A stretch of DNA of 64,000 nt from Devosia nitrariae (GTDB lineage: Bacteria; Pseudomonadota; Alphaproteobacteria; Rhizobiales; Devosiaceae): assembly GCF_030160115.1 (NCBI RefSeq), contig NZ_BSNS01000007.1, positions 545,501 to 609,500 on the forward strand, in the 5' to 3' direction. Shown in pieces: positions 47,078 through 56,420 of the stretch. Numbering within the stretch: position 1 is the first letter of the stretch; each line of letters opens with the position of its first letter. The translations under genes and the position numbers were made by a program. The notes beneath the pieces were generated by a model, which was not told the DNA's origin, did not search any database, and saw only the letters and a program-made list of their open reading frames with translations.

Positions 47078-48268
47078 ATGACCCATTACGACGCCATCGT
47101 CCTCGGCGCCGGCGCTGCCGGCATGATGGCCGCCATTGAAGCCGGCCGGCGCGGGCGTCAGGTACTGCTCGTCGACCACGCGAACAGCCCCGGCGAGAAG
47201 ATCCGCATCTCGGGCGGCGGGCGCTGCAACTTCACCAACACCAACGCAACCGTCGAGACGGCCCGCGAACGGTTCCTCAGCCAGAACCCGCGCTTCGCCC
47301 TGTCGGCGCTGTCACGCTATACGCCCGCCGATTTCATCAAGCTGGTCGACAGGCACACGATCGCCCATCACGAGAAGACCCTCGGCCAGCTCTTTTGCGA
47401 CGGTTCGGCGCTCGAGATCATCAACATGCTGATGACCGAACTGAAGCGTGCCCGGGTGACAGTGGCGCTCTCAACGAGCCTCGAGGCCGTCGAGAAGACA
47501 GAGGACGGCTTTGCCGTGCGCCTCTCCTCGGGACGGGTGACCTGTGAAAGGCTGGTGATCGCGACCGGCGGCAAGTCGATCCCCAAGATGGGCGCGACCG
47601 GCCTGGGCTATAAGATTGCCGAACAGTTCGGCCTCGCGGTTACGCAGACCCGTCCGGCGCTGGTGCCGCTCACCTTCGAGCCGGGAGCGCTCGAAAAGCT
47701 CAAGCCCATGGCCGGCATCTCGACCGATGCCGTCGTCGGCCATGGCAGGACGCGGTTCGAGGAGGCGCTGCTCTTTACCCATCGCGGGCTCTCCGGCCCC
47801 GCCATCCTGCAGATCTCCTCCTATTGGCGCGAGGGCGACGCCATCGTCGTCGACCTGCTGCCGGGCGGGGATGCCATGGACCTGCTGCGCGAAGCGCGCG
47901 CGAAGACCCCCAGGCTCGCCATCCAGACGGTGCTCGCCCAGCACCTGCCCAAGCGCCTGGCTCAGATGCTGGGCGATGAGCTCGACCTTCCCGGGATGGT
48001 CGGCGACTTTTCCGATAAAAAACTCGAAAAAGTGGCGACGTTCATCAAAGGCTGGACTCTCAAGCCCGTAGGCTCAGAGGGCTATCGTACCGCAGAGGTA
48101 ACCCTGGGCGGCATCGACACGCGCGAGCTCGACGCGAAAACCTTCGAGACCCGCAAGGTGCCGGGCCTGTATTTCATCGGCGAAGTGGTGGACGTGACCG
48201 GCTGGCTCGGCGGTTACAATTTCCAATGGGCCTGGGCCTCCGGCTGGGCGGCAGGCCAGGCGATCTGA
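47078..48268 (+). CDS. BaiN/HI0933-family NAD(P)/FAD-dependent oxidoreductase
   Basis: 396-aa flavoprotein. FAD site AIVLGAGAAGMMAAIEAGRR, family signature RISGGGRCNFTNTN, and the end LYFIGEVVDVTGWLGGYNFQ. Members include BaiN-type reductases and tRNA/RNA-linked RdsA-like enzymes; the real substrate here is not clear. Single gene, divergent from asd. Confidence 0.87.
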   Translation: MTHYDAIVLGAGAAGMMAAIEAGRRGRQVLLVDHANSPGEKIRISGGGRCNFTNTNATVETARERFLSQNPRFALSALSRYTPADFIKLVDRHTIAHHEKTLGQLFCDGSALEIINMLMTELKRARVTVALSTSLEAVEKTEDGFAVRLSSGRVTCERLVIATGGKSIPKMGATGLGYKIAEQFGLAVTQTRPALVPLTFEPGALEKLKPMAGISTDAVVGHGRTRFEEALLFTHRGLSGPAILQISSYWREGDAIVVDLLPGGDAMDLLREARAKTPRLAIQTVLAQHLPKRLAQMLGDELDLPGMVGDFSDKKLEKVATFIKGWTLKPVGSEGYRTAEVTLGGIDTRELDAKTFETRKVPGLYFIGEVVDVTGWLGGYNFQWAWASGWAAGQAI

Positions 48269-48306
48269 TTGTCGCCTGGGTTGCGCCATCCCTCCGTCTC
48301 GGAAGT

Positions 48307-48432
48307 TAGAGCGTTTTCAGCAAAAAGCCTGTCCCGGACACGATCCGGGATGGATACCACTTTTGCGGCTCGAAAACGCACAGTTCAATGAGAGAGCTCA
48401 CGTTCTGATTCAGTCAGAACGGGAAAGCTCTA
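48307..48432 (-). repeat. dispersed repeat, family 2 copy D
   Basis: 126 bp bounded by TAGAGC (48307-48312) and GCTCTA (48427-48432). Internal blocks TTTTCAGCAAAAAGCC, CCGGACACGATCCGGGAT, TTTTGCGGCTCGAAAACGC and TTCTGATTCAGTCAGAACGG recur at 49467-49588. Its last bases make the TAG stop of the glyoxalase gene. Confidence 0.85.
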
Positions 48433-48825
48433 GCGGCTGTCGCCGGCTTTGCGCCCCTCGTCGTATTCGCAAAAGATCAGCTTGTTGCCCGCCGGATCGA
48501 TGACGCAGACCTCCCACGCGCCGTACTCCTGCCGCTCGATGCCCGGCCGCATGTTCTTGTAGCTCTTGGCAAGGAGTTCGGCGTGGAACGCTTCAAGCCC
48601 TTTCACCTCGAACCGCACGGCGCTGCCCGGGGTGGCGTCGCCGTGATGTTCGGAGATGTGCAGGTTGATGCCGGCGCGGCTGACCTGCATGTAAAGCGGC
48701 AGATCCAGTTCGTAGCGGTGCTCCCAATCGACGGTAAAGCCGAGGAAACCGCAGTAGAACTCGCGCGCCTTGACTTCATCGAAGCTGCGCAGCACCGGTA
48801 CCGTGCGCAGATAAGAGAGGGACAT
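48430..48825 (-). CDS. glyoxalase-superfamily (bleomycin-resistance-like) protein
   Basis: 131 aa. VPVLRSFDEVKAREFYCGFL opens and WEVCVIDPAGNKLIFCEY closes a VOC-type fold; GINLHISEHHGDATPGSAVR fits the family of small antibiotic-binding or dioxygenase-like proteins. Substrate unknown. Its TAG stop is formed by the end of repeat copy D. Confidence 0.8.
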   Translation of the reverse strand: MSLSYLRTVPVLRSFDEVKAREFYCGFLGFTVDWEHRYELDLPLYMQVSRAGINLHISEHHGDATPGSAVRFEVKGLEAFHAELLAKSYKNMRPGIERQEYGAWEVCVIDPAGNKLIFCEYDEGRKAGDSR

Positions 48826-48841
48826 GCCGGCCTCCTTCGTG

Positions 48842-49396
48842 TCAGAACTTCCAGCCGACGCGTACGCCCAAATTGGTCAGCCCGCGATTGTCGCCGTCGC
48901 ACATCGAGGCGTGCGAGGCGTGCTCGGCGGTCGCCATGATGCTCGCCTGTTCTGTGATGTTGACACCAAGGCTTACCGACTCGTGGAAGATGATCCGGCA
49001 GCCGAGGTCGCGCCTCGGATAGGCGGCGCCGTCGAGATCGCCGTTATGGACCGCACCGCCGAAGGCGGCTTCGATGAAGAGCGGCGTGTCGCCCAGGGGA
49101 ATGGTCCAGCTCATGCCGGCGTAGATCATGCTTTCGAGCCCGCCGAGATTGACGGTAGCGCCCACATGCGGGCGCAGCTGGCCGAGATTGGTGATCTCGT
49201 CGAGCGAGGGTATGGCAAAGAGCAGTTCGACATTGGCGTCCTCAATGCGGCTCGCATCGAATGAGCCCTCGTCGACACTGTGCGCATAGAGCCCGCCGCG
49301 GATCTCGTCAAAGACGATCGGCTGCGCCTGCGCGCCCGCGGCCGCCGCGCCGGCGAGCACCGCCGCCAGAATGAGAATTGTCAGATTACGCAACAT
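48842..49396 (-). CDS. PagL-like acyloxyacyl hydrolase, outer membrane, copy 1
   Basis: 184 aa from ATG 49396: signal peptide (LTILILAAVLAGAAAAGAQA) and an eight-strand barrel pattern. The C-terminal EHASHASMCDGDNRGL and the closing NLGVRVGWKF with terminal Phe match PagL (PF09411), whose His-Ser pair removes the 3-O acyl chain of lipid A. The motif is HAS rather than HxSNA, so activity is uncertain. A related copy lies 190 bp upstream on the same strand. Confidence 0.75.
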   Translation of the reverse strand: MLRNLTILILAAVLAGAAAAGAQAQPIVFDEIRGGLYAHSVDEGSFDASRIEDANVELLFAIPSLDEITNLGQLRPHVGATVNLGGLESMIYAGMSWTIPLGDTPLFIEAAFGGAVHNGDLDGAAYPRRDLGCRIIFHESVSLGVNITEQASIMATAEHASHASMCDGDNRGLTNLGVRVGWKF

Positions 49397-49466
49397 CTTC
49401 GCCCACCCCGCTCGCATTGGCGGCACCCTCCATAACCTCAAAGCCGGTCGCCGTCACGTCCTGCCG

Positions 49467-49588
49467 AAAGCGCCTTCAGCAAAGCCTTTCCCGGACTTGC
49501 ATCCGGGGATGGAACCATTTTGCGGTTCGAAAGCGCAACAATTCGATAATCGAGACTCCTTCTGAGTCCGTTAGAACGGGAAACTCTA
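49467..49588 (-). repeat. dispersed repeat, family 2 copy E
   Basis: 122 bp between the two PagL-like genes, matching copy D along its length (CTTCAGCAAAGCCTTTCCCGG, ATCCGGGGATGGAACCA, TTTTGCGGTTCGAAAGCGC, TTAGAACGGGAAACTCTA). Its end supplies the TAG stop (49586-49588) of the upstream gene. Confidence 0.85.
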
Positions 49589-50161
49589 GAACTTCATGCC
49601 GACCCGCAGGCCAAAATTCGAATAGCCCCCGTTTGCCTCGCACAGCTCCGCATTTGACATGTGCTCATAGGTCAGGAGCGCTGTAGCGTTCTCTGTGATG
49701 TTCACCCCGACGCCGAAGCGCTCGTAGAAATTGATCCGGCAACCGAGGTTCTTGCGTCCCTCCGGCGCGCTGGTCAAATAGCCGTTGTGGAGCGCCGCAC
49801 CGAACGTGCCTTCAAGGAAGAACGGCGTCTCGAAGACCGGCACCTGCCAGGTCAGGCCCGCATGGAAGGTGCTCTCGAGGCCGGAGAAATTGATCGTCGT
49901 GCCAAGCTCGGGACGCGGCGAGCCGATCCAGCGGAAGGCATCGACCTGCGGGGAGTGGAACAGCACGTCGAAGCTGACGTCGTGAATGTTGCCGAGATCC
50001 CATTCGCCGACATAGACCGGCCAAAGCGAATAGTGCGCATTGTGCGCGTGGACGCCCACACGCACTTCGTCGATGATGTCGGACAGCACGAAGCTTTCCT
50101 GCGCCTCGGCCACATTTGCGCCGAGGAGCCCAAGGATCAATGCAAGGCTTGTCCGACGCAT
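49586..50161 (-). CDS. PagL-like acyloxyacyl hydrolase, outer membrane, copy 2
   Basis: 191 aa from ATG 50161: signal peptide (SLALILGLLGANVAEA), barrel strands, and the active-site stretch YEHMSNAELCEANGGYSNFG ending in GLRVGMKF. EHMSNAE fits the PagL His-Ser motif better than copy 1 does. Both copies share LGCRI.F.E, GVNITE and a final amphipathic strand. Predicted to trim lipid A in the outer membrane. Its stop is made by repeat copy E. Confidence 0.82.
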   Translation of the reverse strand: MRRTSLALILGLLGANVAEAQESFVLSDIIDEVRVGVHAHNAHYSLWPVYVGEWDLGNIHDVSFDVLFHSPQVDAFRWIGSPRPELGTTINFSGLESTFHAGLTWQVPVFETPFFLEGTFGAALHNGYLTSAPEGRKNLGCRINFYERFGVGVNITENATALLTYEHMSNAELCEANGGYSNFGLRVGMKF

Positions 50162-50376
50162 ATGCAACCCAACGGCGTTTTTCGAAGGCCAGATAAAGCC
50201 TTGCAGATGCTGGCCGAGTCAATGCAGCGAGGGCAAATTCCCTGCTCGTGTGGTCACTGGGTGACAGCCCGGCTTGGGAGTGCAGGGGCGGCAGGCCTCG
50301 CCTTCATCGTCGAATACCGATAAAAGCAGGCAGTGTCGCCTGATTGCCTGACCTTGTCCTCCGAAAGCTTTTCCCG

Positions 50377-51381
50377 ATGACCAGCCCCTTTCCCCTCTCC
50401 ATCCTCGACCTTGCCCCCATCCCCGAAGGCGTCTCGACGCAGGAGGCATTCGCCGAGACGGTCCGGCTTGCCCAGACGGGCGAAGCGCTGGGCTATACCC
50501 GGCTGTGGTTCGCCGAGCATCACGGCATGCCCTCGATCGGCTCGGCCTCGCCCGAGGTGTTGATTGCCAGCGCTGCCGCTGCGACGCGCACCATCCGCGT
50601 CGGCTCGGGCGGCGTCATGCTCCTCAACCACGCGCCGCTGCGCATCGTCGAGGCGTTCCGCACGCTCGAGGCGCTCAATCCCGGCCGCATCGATCTCGGC
50701 CTCGGGCGCGCGCCGGGCGGCGACGGCTATGCCATGCGGGCGCTGCGCACCGGTGGTAGCGAGGAGTTCTCCCATTACCTCGCCGAACTCCTGGCATTCG
50801 AAGACGGCACCTTTCCATCCGATCACCCGCTTTCGCGCGTGGCGGTGGCGCCGGGCGGCGTCCGTCTGCCGCCGCTCTGGCTGCTCGGCTCCTCGGGCGC
50901 GAGCGCGGCCGCAGCCGGCGAGCTTGGCGTGGGCTATGCGTTCGCCGCCCATTTCAGCCCGGCCCCGGGCGGCCCGGCGATCGCCGCCTATCGCGACGCG
51001 TTCGTTGCCAGCCCCGCCTTTCCGGAACCCAGGACCGTCGTCTGCGTGTCGGTGATCTGTGCCGAGAGCGACGAGGAGGCCGAGTTCCTCAGCCGGTCGC
51101 AGGCGCTCTCCTGGGCGCTCTTCCACTCAGGTCAGCAGAGGAAGCTCGTCTCGCCCGAGGAAGCGACGGCCCACGACTACAGCGAGCGCGAAAAGGCCAT
51201 CATCGAGAACCAGCGCCCACTGTGGATCATCGGCAGCCCGGCAACGGTCAAGGCTCGGATCGAAGAAAAGCGAGCCGAGACCGGCGCCGACGAAGTGATG
51301 ATCACCACGCAGATGCACGCCTACGACAAGCGGCGCGAATCCTACCGGCTGATCGCGGAGGCGTTCGGCCTGGAGCCGTAG
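50377..51381 (+). CDS. LLM-class flavin-dependent oxidoreductase
   Basis: 334-aa luciferase-like monooxygenase of the MsnO8/YhbW group. LSILDLAPIPEGVSTQEAF at the start, WFAEHHGMPSIGSASPEVL, VGSGGVMLLNHAPLRIVEAF, and RIDLGLGRAPGGD are characteristic. Binds reduced FMN; substrate unknown. ATG 50377 is preferred over a reading from 50344. It converges on leuB. Confidence 0.9.
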   Translation: MTSPFPLSILDLAPIPEGVSTQEAFAETVRLAQTGEALGYTRLWFAEHHGMPSIGSASPEVLIASAAAATRTIRVGSGGVMLLNHAPLRIVEAFRTLEALNPGRIDLGLGRAPGGDGYAMRALRTGGSEEFSHYLAELLAFEDGTFPSDHPLSRVAVAPGGVRLPPLWLLGSSGASAAAAGELGVGYAFAAHFSPAPGGPAIAAYRDAFVASPAFPEPRTVVCVSVICAESDEEAEFLSRSQALSWALFHSGQQRKLVSPEEATAHDYSEREKAIIENQRPLWIIGSPATVKARIEEKRAETGADEVMITTQMHAYDKRRESYRLIAEAFGLEP

Positions 51382-51439
51382 AGCGTGCTTGTCTCCCCCC
51401 AACAGAGCGGGAGGCGAAGGAGCCGAAGCTCGTCGGCGT

Positions 51440-52540
51440 CTACGCCCTGAGCTTGCCGAGAATCGCCGCGCCCATCTCCTGCGTACCGACGGTCCTGCGG
51501 TTGTCCTCGCCGATATCGGCCGTGCGCAGTCCGTCGCCGAGCACGCCGGCAATCGCCGCCTCGACCTTCCCCGCCAGTTCCGTCATACCGAACGAATAGC
51601 GCAGCGCCATGGCAAAGCTCGCGATCATGGCGATGGGATTGGCGACGCCCTTGCCAGCGATGTCCGGCGCCGAGCCGTGCACCGGCTCGTAGAAAGCCTT
51701 GCGCTTGCCCGTCGCCGGATCGGGCGCCCCGAGCGAGGCCGAGGGCAGCATGCCGAGGGATCCAGTGAGCATGGCGGCGGCGTCCGAGAGGATGTCGCCG
51801 AAGAGGTTGTCGGTGACCATCACGTCGAACTGCTTGGGGTTCCTGACCAGCTGCATGGCCGCGTTGTCGGCGAGGATGTGCTGGAACTGGACGTCCGGAT
51901 AGTCCTTGGCGACGCTACGGACTACCTCGTCCCAGAGCACACCCGACTTCATTACGTTCTTCTTGTCGGCCGAATGCACCAGACCCTTGCGCGTGCGGGC
52001 AAGATCGAAGGCGACCCGTGCGATGCGATCGATCTCGTAGGTCTCGTAGACCTGGGTGTCGACCGCGCGCTTCTGGCCGTTGGGCAGATCGACGATCTCC
52101 TTGGGCTCGCCGAAATAGACCCCGCCGGTCAATTCCCGCACGATCAGGATGTCGAGCCCCTCGACGAGCTCGCGCTTCAGCGCCGAGGCGCCTGCGAGGG
52201 CCGGGTAGCAGATGGCCGGCCGCAGGTTGGCAAAGACCGACAGTTCCTTGCGCAGACGTAAAAGCGCCGCCTCCGGCCGGTGCTCATAGGGCACGTCGTC
52301 CCATTTCGGTCCCCCGACCGCTCCGAAGATCACCGCGTCCGCCGCCTTGGCTTTGGCGACGTCCTCCTCGGTGATGGCGACCTGATGCCGGTCATAGGCG
52401 GCTCCGCCGGCAAGACCCTGGTCGGTGGCGAAATCGGTCAACCCCTCGCTATTGGTCCAGGCGATGATCTTTTCGACCTCGGCCATGATCTCGGTACCGA
52501 TGCCGTCGCCGGGGATGAGGAAGAGTGTATGCGTCGCCAT
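51440..52540 (-). CDS. leuB: 3-isopropylmalate dehydrogenase
   Basis: NAD-dependent oxidative decarboxylation in leucine synthesis. [53 protein letters not shown] and [18 protein letters not shown] are canonical; 366 aa. The related leuD lies 1.5 kb upstream on the same strand with two GNATs and a RidA gene between; leuC is not in the window. Confidence 0.97.
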   Translation of the reverse strand: MATHTLFLIPGDGIGTEIMAEVEKIIAWTNSEGLTDFATDQGLAGGAAYDRHQVAITEEDVAKAKAADAVIFGAVGGPKWDDVPYEHRPEAALLRLRKELSVFANLRPAICYPALAGASALKRELVEGLDILIVRELTGGVYFGEPKEIVDLPNGQKRAVDTQVYETYEIDRIARVAFDLARTRKGLVHSADKKNVMKSGVLWDEVVRSVAKDYPDVQFQHILADNAAMQLVRNPKQFDVMVTDNLFGDILSDAAAMLTGSLGMLPSASLGAPDPATGKRKAFYEPVHGSAPDIAGKGVANPIAMIASFAMALRYSFGMTELAGKVEAAIAGVLGDGLRTADIGEDNRRTVGTQEMGAAILGKLRA

Positions 52541-52636
52541 TTCGCGGTCCTGCGTACTGGTGGTTACGGTTGGACCGCACTTATCGTCATTTGCCGGTTA
52601 AAGGCAAGGCACTGGCGCTTGGGGTGCTCGCCCGAC

Positions 52637-53071
52637 TTACAAGCGTTTCAGAAAGAAATGTCGCCGCGATCCCCGAGGATGATCTTCGATCGCGGCGAAT
52701 TGCGTGAACCCGTGGGTTCTGTAGAACTCCGGCGCGCCGAAGGCGAAGGTGTCGAGCCACATGCCAACGAGCCCCCGCTCGCGCGCCCAGCTCTCAGCCC
52801 GCTCGAGGAGCTCGGTGCCGACGCCCTCTCCGCGCAGGCTTTCGGGCACCGCAAGGAACTGGATGAAGAGCCAGTCGAAGAGCACGTAGCCGCTGAGGCC
52901 GCCGATCGTTTCGCCCTCGGGACCGGTGATGAGGAACCCGACCGGCTGGTAGCCGTCCGGCCCCGACCCGGCGGCGGTGTTGGCGGAGCGGATGATCTGG
53001 ACGAGCACGTCGTTGTCGGCATCCGTGGGCTCGAGGGTGAACCGGATGTCGGTCGGTCGTTCATGCGCCAT
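52637..53071 (-). CDS. GNAT-family acetyltransferase, copy 1
   Basis: 144 aa. AcCoA loop VPESLRGEGVGTELLERAE, then YRTHGFTQFAAIEDHPRG near the end. Substrate unknown. It is clearly related to the next gene (shared FDW, LRGxGxGT, LDTF, EDHPRG) and overlaps its end by 11 bp, so this is a tandem duplicate translated as a unit. Confidence 0.85.
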   Translation of the reverse strand: MAHERPTDIRFTLEPTDADNDVLVQIIRSANTAAGSGPDGYQPVGFLITGPEGETIGGLSGYVLFDWLFIQFLAVPESLRGEGVGTELLERAESWARERGLVGMWLDTFAFGAPEFYRTHGFTQFAAIEDHPRGSRRHFFLKRL

Positions 53072-53525
53072 CGATGTTCTCCGGTGCCGATGAGCCGGCG
53101 TCCGCGAGACGCTTGCTCATGAAATAACGACGGCCGCCGCCGCGGGGATGATCCTCTATCGTGCCGAAAACGGTAAAGCCGAGCTTCTCGTAGAACGGCC
53201 GCGCCTGGAAGTCGAAGGTATCGAGCCGGATGCCGACGAGGTTTCGGGCGCGAGCGAAGTCCTCGACCGCCTGCATCAGGCGCGTGCCGTGGCCCTGCCC
53301 ACGCAGCTCTGCAGGCACATAGAGGAGCTCGACATAGACCCAGTCGAACGCGCCATATCCGACGGCGCCCCCGACGGGAGTGCCGCTCTCCGGGTCGACG
53401 AGGTGAAGCACGAAGGGATGGTAGCCGGCCCCTCGCCCCGACAATTCGCGGTTGGCCGCGATCAGGCCGCGGCGGACGACGTCGACATCCTCGGCACCGT
53501 ACTCGGTCTTGAGCGCGATCTGCAT
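53061..53525 (-). CDS. GNAT-family acetyltransferase, copy 2
   Basis: 154 aa. AcCoA loop VPAELRGQGHGTRLMQAVED, FYEKLGFTVFGTIEDHPRG and a basic end. Partner of copy 1. Starts 4 bp after RidA, so RidA-GNAT-GNAT is probably one operon. Confidence 0.85.
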   Translation of the reverse strand: MQIALKTEYGAEDVDVVRRGLIAANRELSGRGAGYHPFVLHLVDPESGTPVGGAVGYGAFDWVYVELLYVPAELRGQGHGTRLMQAVEDFARARNLVGIRLDTFDFQARPFYEKLGFTVFGTIEDHPRGGGRRYFMSKRLADAGSSAPENIDGA

Positions 53526-53529
53526 CGCT

Positions 53530-53919
53530 TCAGCTCTGATGCGCGCCGATACGGGCGGTGACCTCTATCTCGACCTTCATCTCGGGCCGGGTGAGGGTGG
53601 CAACCACCATGGTGGCGGCCGGACGTATGTCCTTGAAGATCGGCCCCAGCGCGTCGACCAGCGCCTCGTAATCGGCAATGTCGGCCAGGTAATAGACGAC
53701 GCGCACGATGTCGTGGAGGTCGCTGCCCGCTTCCTTCAAGACCTTCTCGACCGTGCCGACGGCATTGCGCACCTGATCCCCGATGGCCTCGGGCATCTCC
53801 ATCCTGGCATAGTCGTAGCCCGTGGTGCCCGAGACATAGACCATGTCGCGGTCGACCACCGCGCGCGAATAGCCGATCCTGGCCTCGAACGGCGAACCCG
53901 ATGAAATGCGCTTGACCAT
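53530..53919 (-). CDS. RidA-family protein
   Basis: 129 aa. AVVDRDMVYVSGTTGYDYA, QVRNAVGTVEKVLKEAGSDL and IRPAATMVVATL with the conserved Arg fit RidA/YjgF enamine-imine deaminases. May remove reactive imines formed by PLP enzymes. Lies between leuD and the GNAT pair on the same strand. Confidence 0.87.
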   Translation of the reverse strand: MVKRISSGSPFEARIGYSRAVVDRDMVYVSGTTGYDYARMEMPEAIGDQVRNAVGTVEKVLKEAGSDLHDIVRVVYYLADIADYEALVDALGPIFKDIRPAATMVVATLTRPEMKVEIEVTARIGAHQS

Positions 53920-53957
53920 GATCCCTCCCTCAGGCGGCTCGATGCGGCTTCAGGCTG

Positions 53958-53992
53958 AGCGGGATGCGAAACAGTGGGAACCGGATCCCGCT
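53958..53992 (-). repeat. partial family 1 repeat C, hairpin after leuD
   Basis: AGCGGGAT (53958-53965) and ATCCCGCT (53985-53992) form an 8-bp perfect stem around GCGAAACAGTGGGAACCGG, the core words of family 1 repeats. Only 10 bp from the leuD stop. Confidence 0.6.
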
Positions 53993-54002
53993 ACAGTGAA
54001 AA

Positions 54003-54608
54003 TTAGAGCCAAGGCCGCTCGGCGGCCATCTTCGATTCAAAGCCACCGATGGAAGCATCCTGCTTCAAGGTCGAGGCGATGTCGTCGAGGCCTTCGAGGA
54101 GGATATGTTTGCGGGCCGGATCGATGTCGAAATGGATGGTGCCGCCGTCAGGACCCGAGATGGTCTGGCTCTCCAGGTCGACCGTCAGCGTCGCGTTCGA
54201 CCCGCGCTCGGCATCGTCGATGAGGAGCTTGAGCTGATCGGGGGTGACGACGATCGGCAGGATGCCGTTCTTGAAGCAGTTGTTGTAGAAGATGTCGGCA
54301 AAGCTCGTCGAGATCACGCAGCGGATGCCGAAATCGAGAAGCGCCCAGGGTGCATGCTCGCGCGAGGACCCGCAGCCGAAATTGTCGCCGGCAACGATGA
54401 TCTTGGCTTGCCGGTAGCCAGGCTTGTTGAGCACAAAATCCGGGTTCTCCGAACCGTCCTCGTTGTAGCGCATTTCCGAAAACAGCGCCGTGCCAAGACC
54501 CGTCCGCTTGATGGTCTTGAGGTACTGCTTGGGGATGATCATGTCCGTGTCGATATTGATGATCGGCAGGGGAGCTGCCACACCCGTCAACGTCGTGAAC
54601 TTTTCCAT
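54003..54608 (-). CDS. leuD: 3-isopropylmalate dehydratase small subunit
   Basis: Swivel subunit of isopropylmalate isomerase. [20 protein letters not shown] and [20 protein letters not shown] are canonical; 201 aa. The catalytic partner LeuC is not in the window, as is frequent in this order. Confidence 0.96.
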   Translation of the reverse strand: MEKFTTLTGVAAPLPIINIDTDMIIPKQYLKTIKRTGLGTALFSEMRYNEDGSENPDFVLNKPGYRQAKIIVAGDNFGCGSSREHAPWALLDFGIRCVISTSFADIFYNNCFKNGILPIVVTPDQLKLLIDDAERGSNATLTVDLESQTISGPDGGTIHFDIDPARKHILLEGLDDIASTLKQDASIGGFESKMAAERPWL

Positions 54609-54733
54609 GTCGCTTTTGCGCCTTCCTGAAGCTGGCGTCTCAATGCCGCAAATGCCGGGTTTGGGTCAAGTCCGGCGACCGCAAATGCGCTCACAGAACA
54701 TCAGCGGGGGCGCCGCGGTGCCGACAGCCTGCC

Positions 54734-55684
54734 TCAGGCCGCCAGGCTCGTTGCAGCGTCGACCCCCAACATCAGGTTGAGGTTCTGCACCGCCGCGCCC
54801 GAAGCGCCCTTGCCGAGATTGTCGTAGATGGCGACGAGGACCGCCTGCGCCCGCGCGTCGTTGGCAAAGACGTGGAGCCGCATCCGGTTGGTGTCGTTGA
54901 GGCGCTCGGGATCGAGCTCGGGCGTCTTCTCGACGGCCTCGAACGGTGCCACCTCGACGAAGCCGCCGGCAATGCCGGCATAATGGTCGGCGATGGCGGC
55001 ATGCAGGTCCGCGCCCTTCGGGACTCTCGGCAGGGTGCCAAGCCATAGCGGCACGGCAACCACCATGCCCTGCGCGAAATTGCCGACTGCCGGCTGGAAG
55101 AGCGGCGCCTCGGCAAGACCGGCGTATTTCGCCATCTCCGGCAGGTGCTTGTGATTGAAACCGAGCGAATAGGGCATGAACTTGCTCGCCGCTTCGCCCT
55201 TGCTCTGATAGTCCTCGATCATTGCACGCCCGCCCCCCGAATAGCCCGAGATTCCGTTGACGGTGACCGGATGATCGGCTGGTACGAGTCCGGCGCGAAT
55301 CAGCGGACGCAGTGTTGCGATCATGCCCTGCGGCCAGCAGCCGGGATTGGAGACGAGCCGAGCCGCAGCGATTGCGCCGGCCTGCGCCCCGTCCATCTCG
55401 GCAAAGCCATAGGCCCAGCCATCGGCCACGCGATGGGCGCTCGAGGCATCGATCACCCGCGTCGCCTCGTTCTCGATCAACGAAACGCTCTCCCTGGCCG
55501 CATCGTCAGGCAGACACAGGATCGCGACGTCCGCCGCGTTCAGCAGGCGCTTGCGCTCGGTGAGATCCTTGCGCTTGTCGGGCGAGATCGAAACAACCTC
55601 AATATCGCGCCGGCCAGCGAGCCGCTCGCGGATCTGCAGGCCCGTGGTGCCGACCTCGCCATCGATGAAAACCTTCGCGACCAT
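54734..55684 (-). CDS. argC: N-acetyl-gamma-glutamyl-phosphate reductase (short type)
   Basis: Third step of arginine synthesis. IDGEVGTTGLQIRERLAGR is the NADP site, SNPGCWPQGMIATLRPL holds the catalytic Cys, and GISGYSGGGRAMIEDYQ and FNHKHLPEMAKYAGL are canonical. 316 aa is the short (type 2) form of alphaproteobacteria. ATG 55684 is chosen; a much longer reading to 56329 has no family character upstream. Confidence 0.95.
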   Translation of the reverse strand: MVAKVFIDGEVGTTGLQIRERLAGRRDIEVVSISPDKRKDLTERKRLLNAADVAILCLPDDAARESVSLIENEATRVIDASSAHRVADGWAYGFAEMDGAQAGAIAAARLVSNPGCWPQGMIATLRPLIRAGLVPADHPVTVNGISGYSGGGRAMIEDYQSKGEAASKFMPYSLGFNHKHLPEMAKYAGLAEAPLFQPAVGNFAQGMVVAVPLWLGTLPRVPKGADLHAAIADHYAGIAGGFVEVAPFEAVEKTPELDPERLNDTNRMRLHVFANDARAQAVLVAIYDNLGKGASGAAVQNLNLMLGVDAATSLAA

Positions 55685-55817
55685 CGCCCGTCTCCGTCCG
55701 GGGCGTTCTCGGCAAGAGCGGCAACCGTCCTGCGCAAACGCGGTATAACTGGAGCGCCTGTTCCGTCGGAACGGCGGCCCTTCTGGCACCGCTAGATGGA
55801 CCCGGCATGCGGCAAGG

Positions 55818-56387
55818 TCAAGACGGATGCGCTCCGATCCCGCGCCCGGCGACCAGGAGTTCGGCACGATCCCTGGGTCGCGTCTGCATGTAGATTTCGA
55901 CGCTGGGCAGGAAGATCGTCTGCCACTCCTCCTCCCATGGGCCGTATCCGCGCTCGGCAAGCGCGGAGGGCAGGGTTGCCGGATCGCTCTCGACGAACAC
56001 CTTCTCATCGTAGTGCGTGCAGAATTCCGGATTGAGCGCGGATACACCCTCGACGATGACCTGTGCGCTGCGGGTGATTTCCTTGAACTCAGCGCCGACC
56101 TTGCCGGTTGCCCAGTCGAAGGGCCGGTAGCGGGTTGAGCCATTGGCCGCAACCTCCGCAATAGCTTGGGCGAACTCGTCGTAGCGGATGTAGCCGAACG
56201 GAAAACCGGCCGCTTCGCTTCGCCAGTCGCCCCGCGGCAGAACGAAATCGTCGAGATAGATGCATTGTGCGCCGGCAAGTGCCTCCAGGCGGTCAACCAG
56301 GGTCGATTTGCCGGCGCACGGCAAGCCATCGATGGCGATCAGCCGATCCGATCCGTGGGAAAGAACGCGGCGGATCGCCTCGTCCAT
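55818..56387 (-). CDS. P-loop kinase-like protein (uridine kinase type)
   Basis: 189 aa. Walker A LIAIDGLPCAGKSTLVDRLE, CIYLDDFVLPRGDWRSEA as a lid/substrate stretch, IVEGVSALNPEF as Walker-B-like. It resembles uridine kinase/phosphoribulokinase-type small kinases; substrate unknown. ATG 56387 is used; GTG 56414 is possible. It is 30 bp after the AHSA1 genes and could be in their operon. Confidence 0.7.
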   Translation of the reverse strand: MDEAIRRVLSHGSDRLIAIDGLPCAGKSTLVDRLEALAGAQCIYLDDFVLPRGDWRSEAAGFPFGYIRYDEFAQAIAEVAANGSTRYRPFDWATGKVGAEFKEITRSAQVIVEGVSALNPEFCTHYDEKVFVESDPATLPSALAERGYGPWEEEWQTIFLPSVEIYMQTRPRDRAELLVAGRGIGAHPS

Positions 56388-56420
56388 ACTGACCAGGGGA
56401 CGTTGGCCCGGCACCGGTCC

